Positions 40,201 through 53,275 of a stretch of 64,000 nucleotides of DNA are shown one piece after another (the first letter of the stretch is position 1; each line of letters begins with the position of its first letter). The notes under the pieces are model-generated. The model was not told where the DNA came from. It did not search any database and saw only the letters and a program-made list of their open reading frames with translations. Source of the stretch: Trichoplax sp. H2 (lineage: Eukaryota; Placozoa; Uniplacotomia; Trichoplacea); assembly GCA_003344405.1 (NCBI GenBank), contig NOWV01000287.1:1-64000 (forward strand), given 5' to 3'. The position numbers were made by a program, and so were the translations under genes.

Positions 40201-43200
40201 ATTAATTACATTTTAGACCTCATCGCTATGCGATAAAAATATAATAAAAAGAAAGAAATTATGACTTCTTTGTAGAAATGATTTTATATTCTGTTTATAA
40301 CCAGAACAATTCATTGCATTAATGTTCATTGCCTATGATATGTTGAAAGACAGCTATCAATAGCTTTTTGCGCTCTCGGATGTAATTAGGATTACGACAT
40401 GATCATTTATGAAGATTTCTTGGTTTATTGTATGTATAAAAAGCTTTCTGTGTAAGGGAGTTACTGTGAATTAGATGAATTACAGTGGAGAAGTATCGTC
40501 ATAAGCACGTAAATCAATTTTCTAGTTAGATGTTTAATTCGATTATTAGTCTTTGCAGTTCTTTCTGCTTGATTATATGCAAGATATCAAAGATATCAAA
40601 ATAATCATTCAAAGATTTTAAATTTTAAGTAGATAATTTGGAGGCTACTGGTAGAAAGTATGCTACGAAAAATTATTGCAGCTTTAAACGTCAATGAAAA
40701 GTTTATGTCTGAAAATCTCTGTTCAAGCGATAATTTTTTAAATCATGACTCTGCAAGTTTACAAAAAATATATTGCTTTGCTATTCTGTAAAAGTTATTT
40801 TTTTGCTGAACAATACAGCTCTACTTCATTATTTTCGATATATTTGCGAATGAAATAGTTCCAATGCTAAAATCTTTTAGCTAAGGATATTAGTGCTATT
40901 TCCAAGCAGATTTTTATTAATGGATTAATAAAAGCATAAAGTAGTTGAATAGAACCGCATTGTACTTTACCTTATGGAGAGATTTTTTCTCTTAAATGAT
41001 AAAATTAATCACGTACTCTTTCGGATATACAGAAGTATTAGTTTCATATTCATATATGTATAAGAATTAACATAAATGTATTTTTGATATAGCATAAGCA
41101 ATCTACCCGCATAAATTTACGTAACAGATAGTATCATCCGCGATCCAGTAAGGTATATAAGAACTTAAAGACTATTCATTATGAAAGTATCATCAATTAA
41201 AAGCTTTAGATGGCAAGTAGTATTGATATAAGTCTGGGATAAAATAAAAATATAATTCATGATACACCTGTTATCTAAAATTATATATTTCTTCAGTGCA
41301 AGACAAAAGCTCTGTATTAAAATTGAGCAATAGTTCAATATTCTCAGGAAACAATCAACTCTGCGCGATATAGCAGACTATGTAATATCAATACATGTAA
41401 TATTTAAGTTGTATCGATGATGAATATTGCATTATAACTACTCTATCAGGCATGCATCTAGATAAGAGGATCATGTTGTCGTATTAACCGTTCTAATACC
41501 ACATTTTGAACTATTATTTCTGACATATCAACAGAAAATTATCTCATAAACCAAAGCTAGGTAACTGTTAAAAATAGCTCGTAAAACAATTGATAGCCTC
41601 AGATACTTTCTCCTATACATGTATTGTCCTTAGCTAGTCAACGTTTCAAAAAATCTCTACTGATCAATAGATTGAAATCACAACAACATTTACTGGAAAT
41701 CGGTTATTATAACTGATTAGTACTATTGATATTTCCATGATTATTAAGTCAATAATGACAGACTGAATATTTACTAGACTTTATATAATGTCTGCATTCC
41801 TGCGTTAAGTAGCAATATATAATCTTTCAATTTCCCGTTTGATGCCTTCTAACATTTAATATCTTTAGCGCTAATTTGAAAATATAGTATTCTTCCATTT
41901 TATCTTACTATTAGCTGACAAAACAAATTTTGACTAGAAATTCCTGGATAAAATACATGATAGAAAAATACGTGCAACTCAGCTAAATAACTGTAATATT
42001 GTTATTCTTGTAAAGATGAATATAACTCGTTCTGCAAGTACAAGATTTCAAATGGTATTGATTTTATCACATAGAAATATACTGTATTTCTAGTAAGAAA
42101 GTCTAATTGCAGTTTGCTAGTGAGCGGAAATAGATTAAATTTATAAGAACAGACATTATTTAGAATTATTGAAATGTCGATGACATGTAATGACTCATCC
42201 ATCTTAAGATGTCAAAGTGCAGTTACACTTATCGAACATTCAATTCAATTTATTGATATATTGATCGGTTCAAAATGAACTATTTCAACTTCATACCATT
42301 CATGCAAACTAAACCAGCATTAAAGTAAACTATTGAACGTATAGCTAGCAATCTAAGACACCAGCCTCTAAATAGTCTTTGTTCGTAAAGATTTATAATT
42401 GAAATCTGCACGATGGAAATAGCTGACTAAATAGAGACCATCAAACTTGCGTACTAAATACAACCATTAGTTTCTAGGTATGAATTATTTTCTATCAAAG
42501 ACACTATTCCGATTGAATAACAATACTTTCCTTTGTTATATTCTAATAATGTGGTAAAAAGGGATAATTGAACATAGTTTCTAAAACGAATGTTTTGTCC
42601 GTTAGACTTGCTAGAATAGAAATGGTAGGTCTAAATATATTTGATTTGCTGAAGTCGTATGCTTTATATCATCGATAGGATTTTATTTCTTTCAAATAAT
42701 GCATGAATTACAAATATGGCATTTGAGATGATCTATACAGTTTTTTTTATTAGAAATGGCGATATTGCAACAGTATTGAGATATAGTCTATTTCAAGGTA
42801 ATAAAATTTTGGTGACCGATATTTAAAATTCGGCGGTCCTATAAAAATTACTTAACAATTTAATAAGATAAGGCTTTAATTGTTGCCTTCTACGAAGTCT
42901 AATTTCTAAAGTAAATCACAAGTATTAATTGTTTTTTTATTCAATTAAAGGCCATGAAATGGAAGTATTTTCTTTTTATAACAGTTCAAAATGAATGTAA
43001 TGCTTTTTGTTAGTTATTATCTAATATGCATTTATTACACGTTAATCTAAATCCAACATTAATGGTAATCATGTTTTGAATGACAGAATTTTTCTTTCTA
43101 TGCAAGAAATATTGGCAAATCCTTAGTTAATGTAGCATATCTTAATGTATATATTTTAAAAATTTTTCTGTAGTACAATATGATTGAAGGTTATATTAGC

Positions 43201-46200
43201 ATATTAACTTTTCCACGGCCAACATCAGTGCAGTTAGGTATGTTCATGAATTCATCACGGCATTTATCTACTGCATGAGAGAAAACTTCTCGATACTCGA
43301 TCTTGACAGAAGAGTAATAGTTTCTTCGATGTTACGAATTATCTAAGCTATGGCTTGATTAATATTTAAGTAAATATAGCTAATATTAAAATTTCTAGAC
43401 TCTTCGAATTCCAAAAAAATCATGAATAAAATATTCTTATGACAACATTTACCTTTACATTAGAACCTCTTATTGACAAGGTGCTAAAATTGCTAACGGT
43501 AAACAATTTTTCATTTCCTAGATGATAATTTTCTTCCCGTTTCTTTTATCATAACGATGGACAGCTCATTCGGAATGTCAAACATGCTGAATAACAAATC
43601 TATGGTTATGCAGAAATTGAAGAAGGGAAAAAATTTGCATGAGTATCATACTATTAGAATTAGAAATTTAATATAGCTATAGCTAATTATTGTATAACCT
43701 ATCGCGTACGATAGAATATTAACATAGTATGTTATCTTACCTGTTATGTCTCCAGAAAGTCTACTACCCTAGATCAAAATGTAGAAATTAAAGTCCATTA
43801 ATAATTAATCAAGTTTACCTACCTAATAAGTTATAGTTGGGTGAAAATATAAAATATTGAAGTGATCACGCAGTAACAATTGCAATTCACTCGTTTTATA
43901 ATAGGTAGATCAATGCATTGCATTATATTAAAGCTTTATGGAAAAACAAGACTAATTAAACAATTCGTAATCAATATTTAAAATTTTGAACATGGAATTT
44001 ATAGCACCAACAATGTAAAAAGGGGTTGTTTTAATGATATGCCTATTATTTTTATCAATAGGTAGAAATCACGCCACTAATGGATTCTTTGCAATGGGAG
44101 ACAATAATAATCGAAAGTATAAATTGATTCCCTTTATTTGATTCCATCCAATCAGAGTAAAGTGGAATGGTTACTGCTGTTGCTGTCCATTACTAACGAA
44201 TAAAGTAAAAAAGATAAAATGTACAATTGTTTGCTTACTCTAGCCGAACATTAATACTATCAACAATTAACTAAGTCTTGATTGCTTCCAATATTGCCTT
44301 AGATTAATCTTCTGATAACTTCAGCTATAATATCAGGAAGTACCCTAACAACAGTAATCACAGCAGACATTCTAAACGAATGGACTAAAATTATATCAAC
44401 AGACTTTAGAGAAAGATGTAAATTTTAATTTGCATCATCTTAAGCAGATGGATTGATATCATTTGTAGATTGTTAATTTGGAAATTTTTTAAATTGATAA
44501 ATCTATTTTAGAAAGAACAAAGCAATAACGTGACTAAAAAGTATAGATACACTATCAATAGCCATGAAAATAAAAGTAGATTGGTTGAACTGTGTAACCT
44601 TTGAGAATGTAAATTCTACAGATGATAATTTTATATCAAATCGTCTTTCTATCCTATTTTTCTTTTCTTTTTTCTAGGTATACGAATCATATGTTGCTGA
44701 TTAAAAATCTCCTTCTTGTAGTATAATGATAAAGGGAATTTCACTACTCACTAGTCATAAATAAGCTGGTAATCTTGCCGTAAAAATAGGTCATTTGAAG
44801 AAATCTGTAATAGAAAAACACGTAGATGAGAATTTAATAGTATAGAAAGCTTCTTTTTAGGTCAAGGTGATAAAATGGTTGGAAATTATTTACAAGGATA
44901 GATGGTCTAAAATCAAGACCATGAACATAGCTTCAAAAGCAACAGAACCATTTTATTCAAGTTTTTCTTATAAATATGTGTAAATGAAAGGGCAATATTA
45001 ACAGTATTAATATATTATATCTATCTTACACATATTCAATGAGCATTATCGTATGAAATAAAATTTCCTTTCTCTTACGACTATTGAGTTGTTAGTGCTG
45101 TAATAATGTCTTCTAGCTACATGATAATGGTATATATTTATCTATACAGGATGTTATCAATAGTTGCTAGGATAAATGTTGTAGTAGTTGACATTTTTGA
45201 AGCTAGCATTTGATGCACAGGCAATCGGCAATGTCATTAATATAAAGCAAAATCTTACATAGAATCAATGAAATGTTACTCATTTGGATAGATACACTTG
45301 TATTATATTTACTATGAAGCATTTTGGTTGTTACAGGATAGCAATTTCTTCCCTTATACGAATACTCAATTTTGAATAAGATTCCTGATGTATTCTAGTT
45401 GCAAAATACTATTATGGCATCAATTATGCACGAGGTATAACTTCAATATCTGCTCAGATATGTAGTACTTTTCTCAATTTTTTAAAGTTAATTCTGCAAA
45501 ATAAGCTACAGCAACAGCTAAACATGAGATATTAAAATTTTAAAAATCGTACAAATATCTTAAATTTACATTATAAGTACTTTATACCTTCAATATATTT
45601 TAAAGTAATCATGTCTGCTAGCATAGGTTGAACCTTTAGGTCCTATTTTTCGCATATTATTGAATATGGGTATTAGTTTATGTTGGACGCTCTACTTGGT
45701 ATGTTGTCAATTAGATATAGTCCATTCACTAGATTAAAACACTTAAACTTCCACTGCAGTCTTCAAGATTTTATGAAGGTTATGTCTAGAATCATAGATT
45801 ATGCTGCGAAATGTTCTTAAATGATACGTTAGATTTTATAGATATATACAGTAGATATCGTAATGTAATTTTAATTCAGTAGCTATGAATTGCTGCACAC
45901 CTTCTCTTGACCTTCACATTCTCCGTTATAGCATCCAAGTGCAAAAGAAGGCATTCATTTACATTACAATTAAATTAACCAGCGTACGCCCAGCTTGTAA
46001 TATTACTGATAGGTATAGACGAGAAAACGGTTTAATAAAAGTATACTTATTTCTATCTAAACCCCAGCGATTTTAATGCTGTCAATATTTTTACATCGCT
46101 AGGTAACCTCTCATTTACCTCACTTTCGCAATAGATTGACGCACGAGTATTCCTTATTAATCTTTAATAAAAGGTTGCATCTTTTTGATCGAATGATATT

Positions 46201-47010
46201 AATTAACACCAACTTTATTAATCACAGTACCAACGATAATAATGAAATTCAAAAATTTATATGCTCAAATACGTATATATTTATCATTATTATTCATTAT
46301 TACTTCATCTAAAATTATATTACTGTGTTTTATTTTAAATTAATATAATTTATATGTCACAAGATTAAATTACCAACAAGAATTAAAAAGGATATTATTT
46401 TAAAATTATGGATAAGGTATTTAAGGTTCTTTAACTATCTAGTGCAACGTTAAGTAATCTTAACAGTAGCAACGTTTTTAAAGAATTATACTACAGGCAA
46501 AAGAATATTTAATATAAACGTATTTACCTTATGTATGTATATTGACTAAATGCCATGAATGTAATAGCATCTGAGAAAATTGTTAAGTGAGATCTTTAGG
46601 TATGCCAGCTGAAATGCTAACAAAATTTTATGCTTAATTTAAAATTAAATGATTATAAATAATAATTTAAAGATTATATTTCATTAATTATTTTAAGCTT
46701 AGGCTGTAATTTAATATATTCGGTAGTTTCGCACCACTTAATATATTAAAAAATGACATTACTTGACCTGTATCACTCGGACTTGTTTCTAATTATATTA
46801 TAGCAAATTTATCTTCTGCATTAATAAGAAATTGCGTATATATTATGAAGCATGAAAATCTGAAGTCTTGCAATAACTAGTTTGATCTGATAAAAAAATT
46901 GAATAATGCGAGTATTTTAGCCATTGCATAGTAATTGATTTCAAAATTTGATAGAGTATAAGCTAATTTAAAAAAAAAATACGCTTATATAGCGTTATCG
47001 AGTAGCCGAA
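34278..47010. other. Gene-poor AT-rich region
   Basis: I recognise no gene in these 12.7 kb. Open frames stay below about 85 codons and lack domain motifs; the one at 37530-37718 is the most protein-like but has no supporting splice sites that I trust. There is an 11-base poly-C run at 38311-38321. Exons of the membrane-protein candidate at 47 kb may lie here undetected. Confidence 0.5.
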
Positions 47011-47025
47011 TTGAATACAGTCAAA

Positions 47026-47193
47026 ATTTTGTATGAGTTCTTTCTCATTCTGGTGACATTAACTCTTCCTATCGAATTAATCAATTATCTTCGTTCGTCC
47101 AAAAAAGTAACTTTTTCTCGCACTGAATTAATCATACCTGAAGATCATCACCAAAGAGGTTCTATATCCAGCTATCATGACTTAAGCAAATAA
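47026..47193 (+). CDS. Candidate last exon of a membrane protein (partial)
   Basis: After a possible acceptor (GAATACAG) the frame is open to TAA at 47191-47193. The first part is a hydrophobic segment (YEFFLILVTLTLPIELI). It is followed by a basic patch (RSSKK) and a polar, Ser/His-rich tail ending SYHDLSK, a layout typical of a final transmembrane helix with a cytosolic tail. No upstream exon could be tied to it, so the protein family is unknown. A chance frame is a real possibility. Confidence 0.33.
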   Translation: MLYEFFLILVTLTLPIELINYLRSSKKVTFSRTELIIPEDHHQRGSISSYHDLSK

Positions 47194-47622
47194 CCTGAAG
47201 ATACCTGGCACCTCTAGGACGTTTACGTATAATAGAGATGTAATGATCACTTGTAAATTTTCATACGTTTTGATGCATTTTCTAGGAGTATTTAATTTTA
47301 AGTTTGCGTAACTTAAGAAATTACAATTGAAATTGGGAGCGATATTGGTATGGGCTAATAAGATAGATATTTTACGCTTTAATTGATATACAATACTTGG
47401 CTTATTCATGCGTGAACATATTACTATAACAAAATTAAATGCTAAAATGATATAATCACAATTTTACAGTGTTCACTGTATTTTATGCTTGATATCAATG
47501 CGTAACGTTATGCTTCAGGATCAATTAACTATCAGAACTATTTGACTAGTTAATAATAAGAAATTACTATTAGCTATTACTGAGGTAATCTTGCTATTTA
47601 GGTATGCATGTATGATTTAAGT

Positions 47623-48189
47623 TGTGTGTGATATATACCAATCACGAAATTCCAAATTTTAGAAAAATAAGGGCTTTATTGAATCTTATACAAAGATTAA
47701 CTACACAGCTCTACTCTAGCCGAATACTACTTCTAAAGACTTCTAGAACGAACTAACAGAATAATCTAAAGTTGCATGCTTTTATACTTTCCGTAGCATT
47801 CGCAGCTACAATCCGCATGGCAACCTTTTACCTTATTTTACACATAGTTAATTATTCTTAGTAAGACTATTCTACTGCGGACCATCATTAATCCAATATG
47901 GATACGACTACAGTACTTACGTAGATATTATTCACACCAGCCAAAGTACAATGAATTAACCATATCCTAATATATGATTTACAGTTCTATTTTTACCTAT
48001 AGCCATATTAGTAACTCAACAGCTTACTGTATATAGTCATCTGTACTCTAGCATAGCGTCTCTACCACTACAGTCTATAGTTACAGCTACCAAATATCTC
48101 TTAGGATAAATATCTACCGTACATTATACTACACATGGCTAACAGTCTACAATCACAATACTAAGTTACATGACATTGCGATACTAACA
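47623..48189 (-). mobile_element. Possible LTR or promoter-like repeat
   Basis: Read on the minus strand it starts TGTTAGTATCG and ends in a CACACA run. It contains TATAAAAGC (about 47780) and AATAAAGCCC (plus-strand tttatt at 47675-47680). The layout is LTR-like, but there is no second copy in the window to confirm the ends. A simple TATA-box promoter plus an unrelated AATAAA is the alternative. Confidence 0.28.
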
Positions 48190-49028
48190 ATTTTAATGCA
48201 ATGCAAAATATATGCGTATATTATCAAATTACATGAAGTAAGGATAATTTATCGATCTTTAGTTAATAAATATTGCAAAACAACGTCGTTTTAGGTTTGA
48301 AATTCAGAATCGATTTATTGTGTAACTTGATCTTAAATGCTCAAATGGAATGGGCATTGACAGTTGTTTGCATAGCAAAATCCTTTCTTATAAATACAGT
48401 TACGTTTATATCTAAGCGCTAATTTAAAAACATAGCTATTTACCGAAAGGCAATTTTTTTTCCACCATTTTTGACATTAATAATCATTATAAAATAATCA
48501 GTTCTAGATGTAATCGTAGCTCCTCAGTTGGATTTCTGTTTCTACGAAGCTGCTACTACGTATGACAGCTAAATAAAATTCCGAATAGTTGATCCGAACG
48601 TAGGATTAATAGAGTTATAAATGAGTGTTTTTGAGAATACCAATCACAGGAATAACATGGTATAAGGCTTGGTGATTAAATAAGTAATATTTAAGATTAA
48701 TATGAAAATGGTGATATCGAAATGGAGTCAGTTATACGGATATTAAAATTGGAACTGATGATAAAGAAGGAAAATTAAGTAAACAATATATTATAATGAC
48801 TTTAAGGAATTTAATTTGACATTTTCATTCTACCATGTTCCGCTTTGAGTCATTATTCAATAATGTAGAAATATTACTGGTAGTATTACTGTACTGCGAA
48901 CAATTTGATATAGAGTAAGAGTAGATTGTGAGATGACGAAAGAGTTAGATTGCCATCCTTGCTATAGTAAACAATAGGGTTGGATCGAGGTAAGCATTAT
49001 TTACTTTAGCTAGAATATATTTTAAATT
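48190..49028. other. Spacer 3' of the Brinker/CENPB-like gene
   Basis: AT-rich. No coding exon or repeat recognised. Confidence 0.5.
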
Positions 49029-49886
49029 TTAATAATCATCCTCGTCATCTTCCTCATTATCATCATTTTCGTTATCATTATCATTTTCATCATTATCATC
49101 TTCATCATCTTCATCATCTTCATCATCTTCATCATTTTCATCGTCTTCATCATCTTCATCATCATAGTAATAATCATCTACATCATCGTCGTTGTCCTGA
49201 TAGAAGAACCGGTCTTGATGTTTAATGTGTTGATGTGGTTGATCTTGTTGCTGCTGTTGCTGCTGTACTGCAGTTTGGACACGATCTGTTGATTGATAAC
49301 CACGAACTAAAGCTGCTGTTGCAGATGGTGGTTTATTCAGCAAATGATGCCTTTTTTTCCAACGATAAAGCCACATATTGGAAGCTTTAAAATCGGGTAT
49401 ACCCGTTTTATGTGCAATATATAATGCAATTTGTTGTAAGTCTTTATTCTTGACTCTTTGACCAGCAGATCGTTGCTGATAATAATAATTGAGCACACCT
49501 TCTTCAATTTCTCGAGAGCGAACTTGTCTTGAAAATTCAACTTTTCGCCGTCGTTTTTGCAGATCACCACTCATTTTTTTCAATTTATCATAGGTGTAAT
49601 TCCATTCACGTACACGTTTACGATCGATGCCAAATTCTGTTGCAATTTTAGATACATTTTGCTGATTGGAATGGCGAAAAGCTTCCACTACATGGACTTT
49701 AAATTCGATAGTATAGGAACTACGACGACGTTTGGTACAGCGATGGGCTGGATAATTGGATGTAGTTGCATTTGCTGATATTGCCGATGATGTCATCGTT
49801 GGTTGAGGTGGTGCTGATGATGGTAAGTAATTTGTAATATTGGGATCGTTATTATTAACAAATTGGTACATCATTAACATTTTCAT
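49029..49886 (-). CDS. Brinker/CENPB-type helix-turn-helix protein with acidic tail (intronless, 285 aa)
   Basis: Likely nuclear DNA-binding protein. Residues 52-105 form a Brinker/pogo-type HTH (KRRRSSYTIEFKVHVVEAF, then SKIATEFGIDRKRVREW). Residues about 120-182 form a second, CENPB/Tc5-type HTH (EEGVLNYYYQQR, KDLQQIALYI, ASNMWLYRWKKRH). Then come a polyQ run (208-214), a His/Gln stretch and an almost purely Asp/Glu/Asn tail (231-285). The N-terminal 50 residues are Ser/Thr/Pro/Asn-rich. This is the DNA-binding half of a pogo/Tigger-type transposase: no DDE catalytic domain follows, and the frame simply ends after the acidic tail. Start: the first of several Met codons (MKMLMM), with a pyrimidine-rich tract upstream. 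The single-exon structure contrasts with its neighbours. It could be a domesticated transposase-derived regulator or a histone-binding-like acidic factor; the target is unknown. Confidence 0.85.
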   Translation of the reverse strand: MKMLMMYQFVNNNDPNITNYLPSSAPPQPTMTSSAISANATTSNYPAHRCTKRRRSSYTIEFKVHVVEAFRHSNQQNVSKIATEFGIDRKRVREWNYTYDKLKKMSGDLQKRRRKVEFSRQVRSREIEEGVLNYYYQQRSAGQRVKNKDLQQIALYIAHKTGIPDFKASNMWLYRWKKRHHLLNKPPSATAALVRGYQSTDRVQTAVQQQQQQQDQPHQHIKHQDRFFYQDNDDDVDDYYYDDEDDEDDENDEDDEDDEDDEDDNDENDNDNENDDNEEDDEDDY

Positions 49887-49978
49887 TTCAATATTATCAA
49901 ATGTATGTATGAATAGAAATAATGCCGCATAAATTGTTGGCAGGGTTTATAAGTACTTGACTCTTCTCTCGCACACTT

Positions 49979-50023
49979 TATACGTGTCTTTCTTTCTTTC
50001 TTTCTCTTTCACTTTCCTACCTT
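49979..50023 (-). promoter_or_regulatory. Pyrimidine/purine-rich microsatellite in the 5' region
   Basis: Plus strand shows a CTTT-type run (TTTCTTTCTTTCTTTCTC) about 100 bp upstream of the HTH gene ATG. On the coding strand it is GA-rich. Such tracts are common in promoters and 5' UTRs, but a neutral microsatellite is equally possible. Confidence 0.35.
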
Positions 50024-50037
50024 GACGAGAGACGTTG

Positions 50038-50307
50038 TTAATGTGTCCCAATAGATTGCCTGCGGCTGATATTAATAAGGTTATAGTATCCAAGTGGGTG
50101 TAGATCTAATGCTATGTGGTCAAGTTCATCCTCCGACAATGATAACAATATCAAGGGGAGGTTTATAAAAACAACAACTATCATCATCCCTCCAGACTCT
50201 TTATTCATGTAACGAAGTCTTTTACCTATTCTAATTTGAATCTTGTCTGTAATAACAAGACAATACTTATCGTTAACAATCGACATCACCATCATTGATT
50301 TAATCAT
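50038..50307 (-). CDS. Hypothetical 89-aa frame upstream of the HTH gene
   Basis: An ATG-started frame on the same strand, ending about 150 bp before the HTH gene ATG. The product starts with many Met/Ile/Val and has a hydrophobic middle (VVFINLPLILLSL). No family recognised. It could be an upstream ORF in the 5' leader of the HTH gene, or chance. Confidence 0.15.
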   Translation of the reverse strand: MIKSMMVMSIVNDKYCLVITDKIQIRIGKRLRYMNKESGGMMIVVVFINLPLILLSLSEDELDHIALDLHPLGYYNLINISRRQSIGTH

Positions 50308-52880
50308 TCACATGTAGAAAATGGCCAAGTTAATTGAATTGGTAGGCATCATCCACCTTTAAATATAAATTTATAAGCGATATGATATTGTTCTACACAA
50401 TATGAGTACAATCAATGGATTTGAAAGTAGCCTTTATATTGAATACCAACCAGTAACAACAGACGATAAAATCAATCGTTAAATCAAAATAAAAGTTGAA
50501 ATAAAAAATAAAATAAAGAGATATCTTCAATTCCATCCATGATTAGGTACAACTTTAGTACCATCTAATTTTTGTCCACATAGCTAAAATAGGCGAATCA
50601 TGACTATTCAGGTTATCTGCATAATTTGATGGTAATTGTGTTTGTTAACTAGCACTTATAAAATAAGACTATAAAACAGATTACATCGATGATGCTTAGC
50701 AGTGAAGAGGATACTGGAGCAAATAGATGTAGAGTATCACCAGTAATAAGTTTAGAATTATAAAAATTGTTTTTGCTTCTTCCACCAAAGATATTCGATA
50801 ATTACTGTAGACCAAGCTATCTCATAAATGCCATATTAATTTAGCTAATCGGTTATCATAGACTAACATTTTCTTTTGTCTTTCTATCTGCCCCTTTTGT
50901 AAGGAAAGAATTATTATTGGCAATATTTTGCAACGCTTATTGGCCATTTCTACATACTTTACTTTTATTATTTTCTTCCATAACTATGGCCAGACAAATC
51001 AGTGATATTCATCAAAATGTAAATCAAATATATTTCAATGAATCAACTATTTCCTGATTCACAGTTGTCAAGTGGTAAATCAATGGAATCACAAGTTGCA
51101 CAACATAAGCAATAACAACAACTATTCAACATCTTTCCGATATACTATTAATCAATCATAGGCGTGCATAATTTGAATTTATACATTGAATTATATCATT
51201 ATAGCTTGTATTTCATGCATAAACTAACAATGTTAAACGATGAAGGGAATTGTTTAAAAAAGTGACAGCTATAGACTCAATTTGTAGCCATCTCTTTGAT
51301 GCTTCTACTTGGTCGTTAAAGTGACCTTCATCATGGAGCTGTACCTTAATTGCAATCTAACATCAAAATGGCTAAAATTGCATAATTTATTGCATCTGTG
51401 GGAGTTGCGTGGGAGTCATTGAAATTCTTTTCCTTCGCCTAAAGGCCAAGAACTATGAACAAACGGTCTAGATAGGTAGTTAACTTGACAAATCGATATT
51501 ATTCTGACTGATTGCAGAAATCGAATCGATTTGAATAATATCGTATTATTCCCCTGCCATACAAATTGCAATCTATGCCTATTGAATTGGACTTTGCTTT
51601 CACATATGGTGCAAAAATTGTCTGATTCTTTTCACATCGATTGGAAAGCGACAACAAGTTATTTCGTGGGTGTTATGCTTTAATCTTAATCTGCCTTAAG
51701 GTAGATTTAAAATTGAAATTAACCTATTAATTGAAACCTCATTTATATACAGGGTAAATATGGAATAATACTGATAGCTTGATACCCTGATTGAATTTTA
51801 TTTTTCTTCTTTCGTACTTTCATTTTTGTCTCTCTCCTCTGAAATCGCATTTTTCGCTGGAGAGAAATACGATCCTGACCATTTCATAACTTATCTATAA
51901 ACGGAAAATAATTTACGCTATACTTGATACAGTAAATTCCTTATTCAATTAATGATCTTCTCCCGTCTCCAAACTCCCCCCTTTCTCCCTAAAAAAATGT
52001 AAATATTTTACTTCCTAAAAGGATTAATCAATTAATCAAATAGTCAATAATGAGTAATTTTTGATGGTGAAGCTATCTTAGATTCGTATCTTACCTTAAC
52101 GGCAGTATCTCAGGTTGAAATTATTGCGTATTATAGTATTATAATCGACTTTTACCTATAACTAAATCTATGGTTAGGATACAAAAATTATAATTAAAAT
52201 ATCATTTTGTTAATTCAGATCAATATCGAAAAACGATATCCGCAAATTATTAATTATATAAAGAAAGAAGAGTTTATTACACACTCTAAAATGTTATATC
52301 CGCAAAGAAATCTCATTTCTACACTCTTAAACATTCTTTAAGCTCATATTTATTCTAAGGATAATACTGACAGCACTTTGAACACACTTGGGATTATAAT
52401 ATCCTTAGAAATTTCTTAAAACAGCATTGACGGTGTCAGGTACAGCATGTTGTTTCTACTATAAATTAAATGAGTAGGGAAGATTGGAAATAATAAGAGG
52501 AATGATGACGAAAGATTTCAAATCCGGAGTTAAAACTACATTGTTAATACACGTATTATTTCAAGTGCTTTCTCTCCTTCTCTCAGGCAGCCACTTAAAA
52601 TAAATTACCATAAGTAAAATGATTTGTGTTTACATCAGCATATTATCTAGTTAATCTGCTTAGATAAGTTTTGTAATTTTGAAGGTAACAATTTTAAAAT
52701 GTAGAAATAATTTAACAGTAAGCTATAGTATTATGGCTAGCAATAACAATAAAATAATCAGACAACAAAGATAATAAGTAGTAATCAGGTAAAAAATTAA
52801 ATCTCAGGTCTAAAGTTTGTCTTGCGATTAAAATATTATTATGATATAATCACCGATTTCAAAACAAAATTAATTTAACC
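50308..52880. other. Unassigned sequence 5' of the HTH gene
   Basis: No supported exon. Patches such as 51280-51450 and 51540-51680 are more GC-balanced than the surroundings, but no frame is convincing. Confidence 0.45.
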
Positions 52881-52886
52881 ATGAAA

Positions 52887-53275
52887 GAAACATCTGCAAG
52901 TGGTCATTGGTAACGATGCCTATGGCAATGCAGCAATTATTCAAGCTAGTAAGAGGAGAATTGAGTGTGATATTGACATTGCAATCATTGACGATGCTAT
53001 TGATTATAAACAACGACCAGGAAATGAAATTAGATCGTAAAAAATATGAAATCAAATCCAAGAAGTTACCATTATCAGCTTTAGATAATATTCCTTATAA
53101 ATTGCGCAATAGTTTATATAATATGAGTAAGATTACATATCTCCTTCCTTATCCTCAGGTTAGACTACCAAAACGGAATTCATCGAAGGATAATGCTATT
53201 TACGCATGCATGATTTTACACGATTATTTATCTATCGAATTAGGACCACTGTTCTACTTTATTTTGAAATAAAGA
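52887..53275 (+). pseudogene. Coding-like segment in two overlapping frames, unrecognised
   Basis: Two plus-strand frames overlap. One, open from 52887, runs about 50 codons to a stop near 53040 and is rich in charged residues (IGNDAYGNAAIIQASKRR, then DDAIDYKQRPGNEIRS). The second continues to 53275 (LPLSALDNIPYKLRNSLYN, then MILHDYLSIELGPL). Together they look like one coding stretch broken by a frameshift near 53035, or two exons with a small intron I cannot place. I recognise no family. It may be a degraded gene, or two chance frames. Confidence 0.25.

Noticed and set aside
49337-49570. Minus-strand frame of 77 codons
   Set aside because: Lies inside the HTH gene in another frame on the same strand; the main frame carries the DNA-binding motifs.
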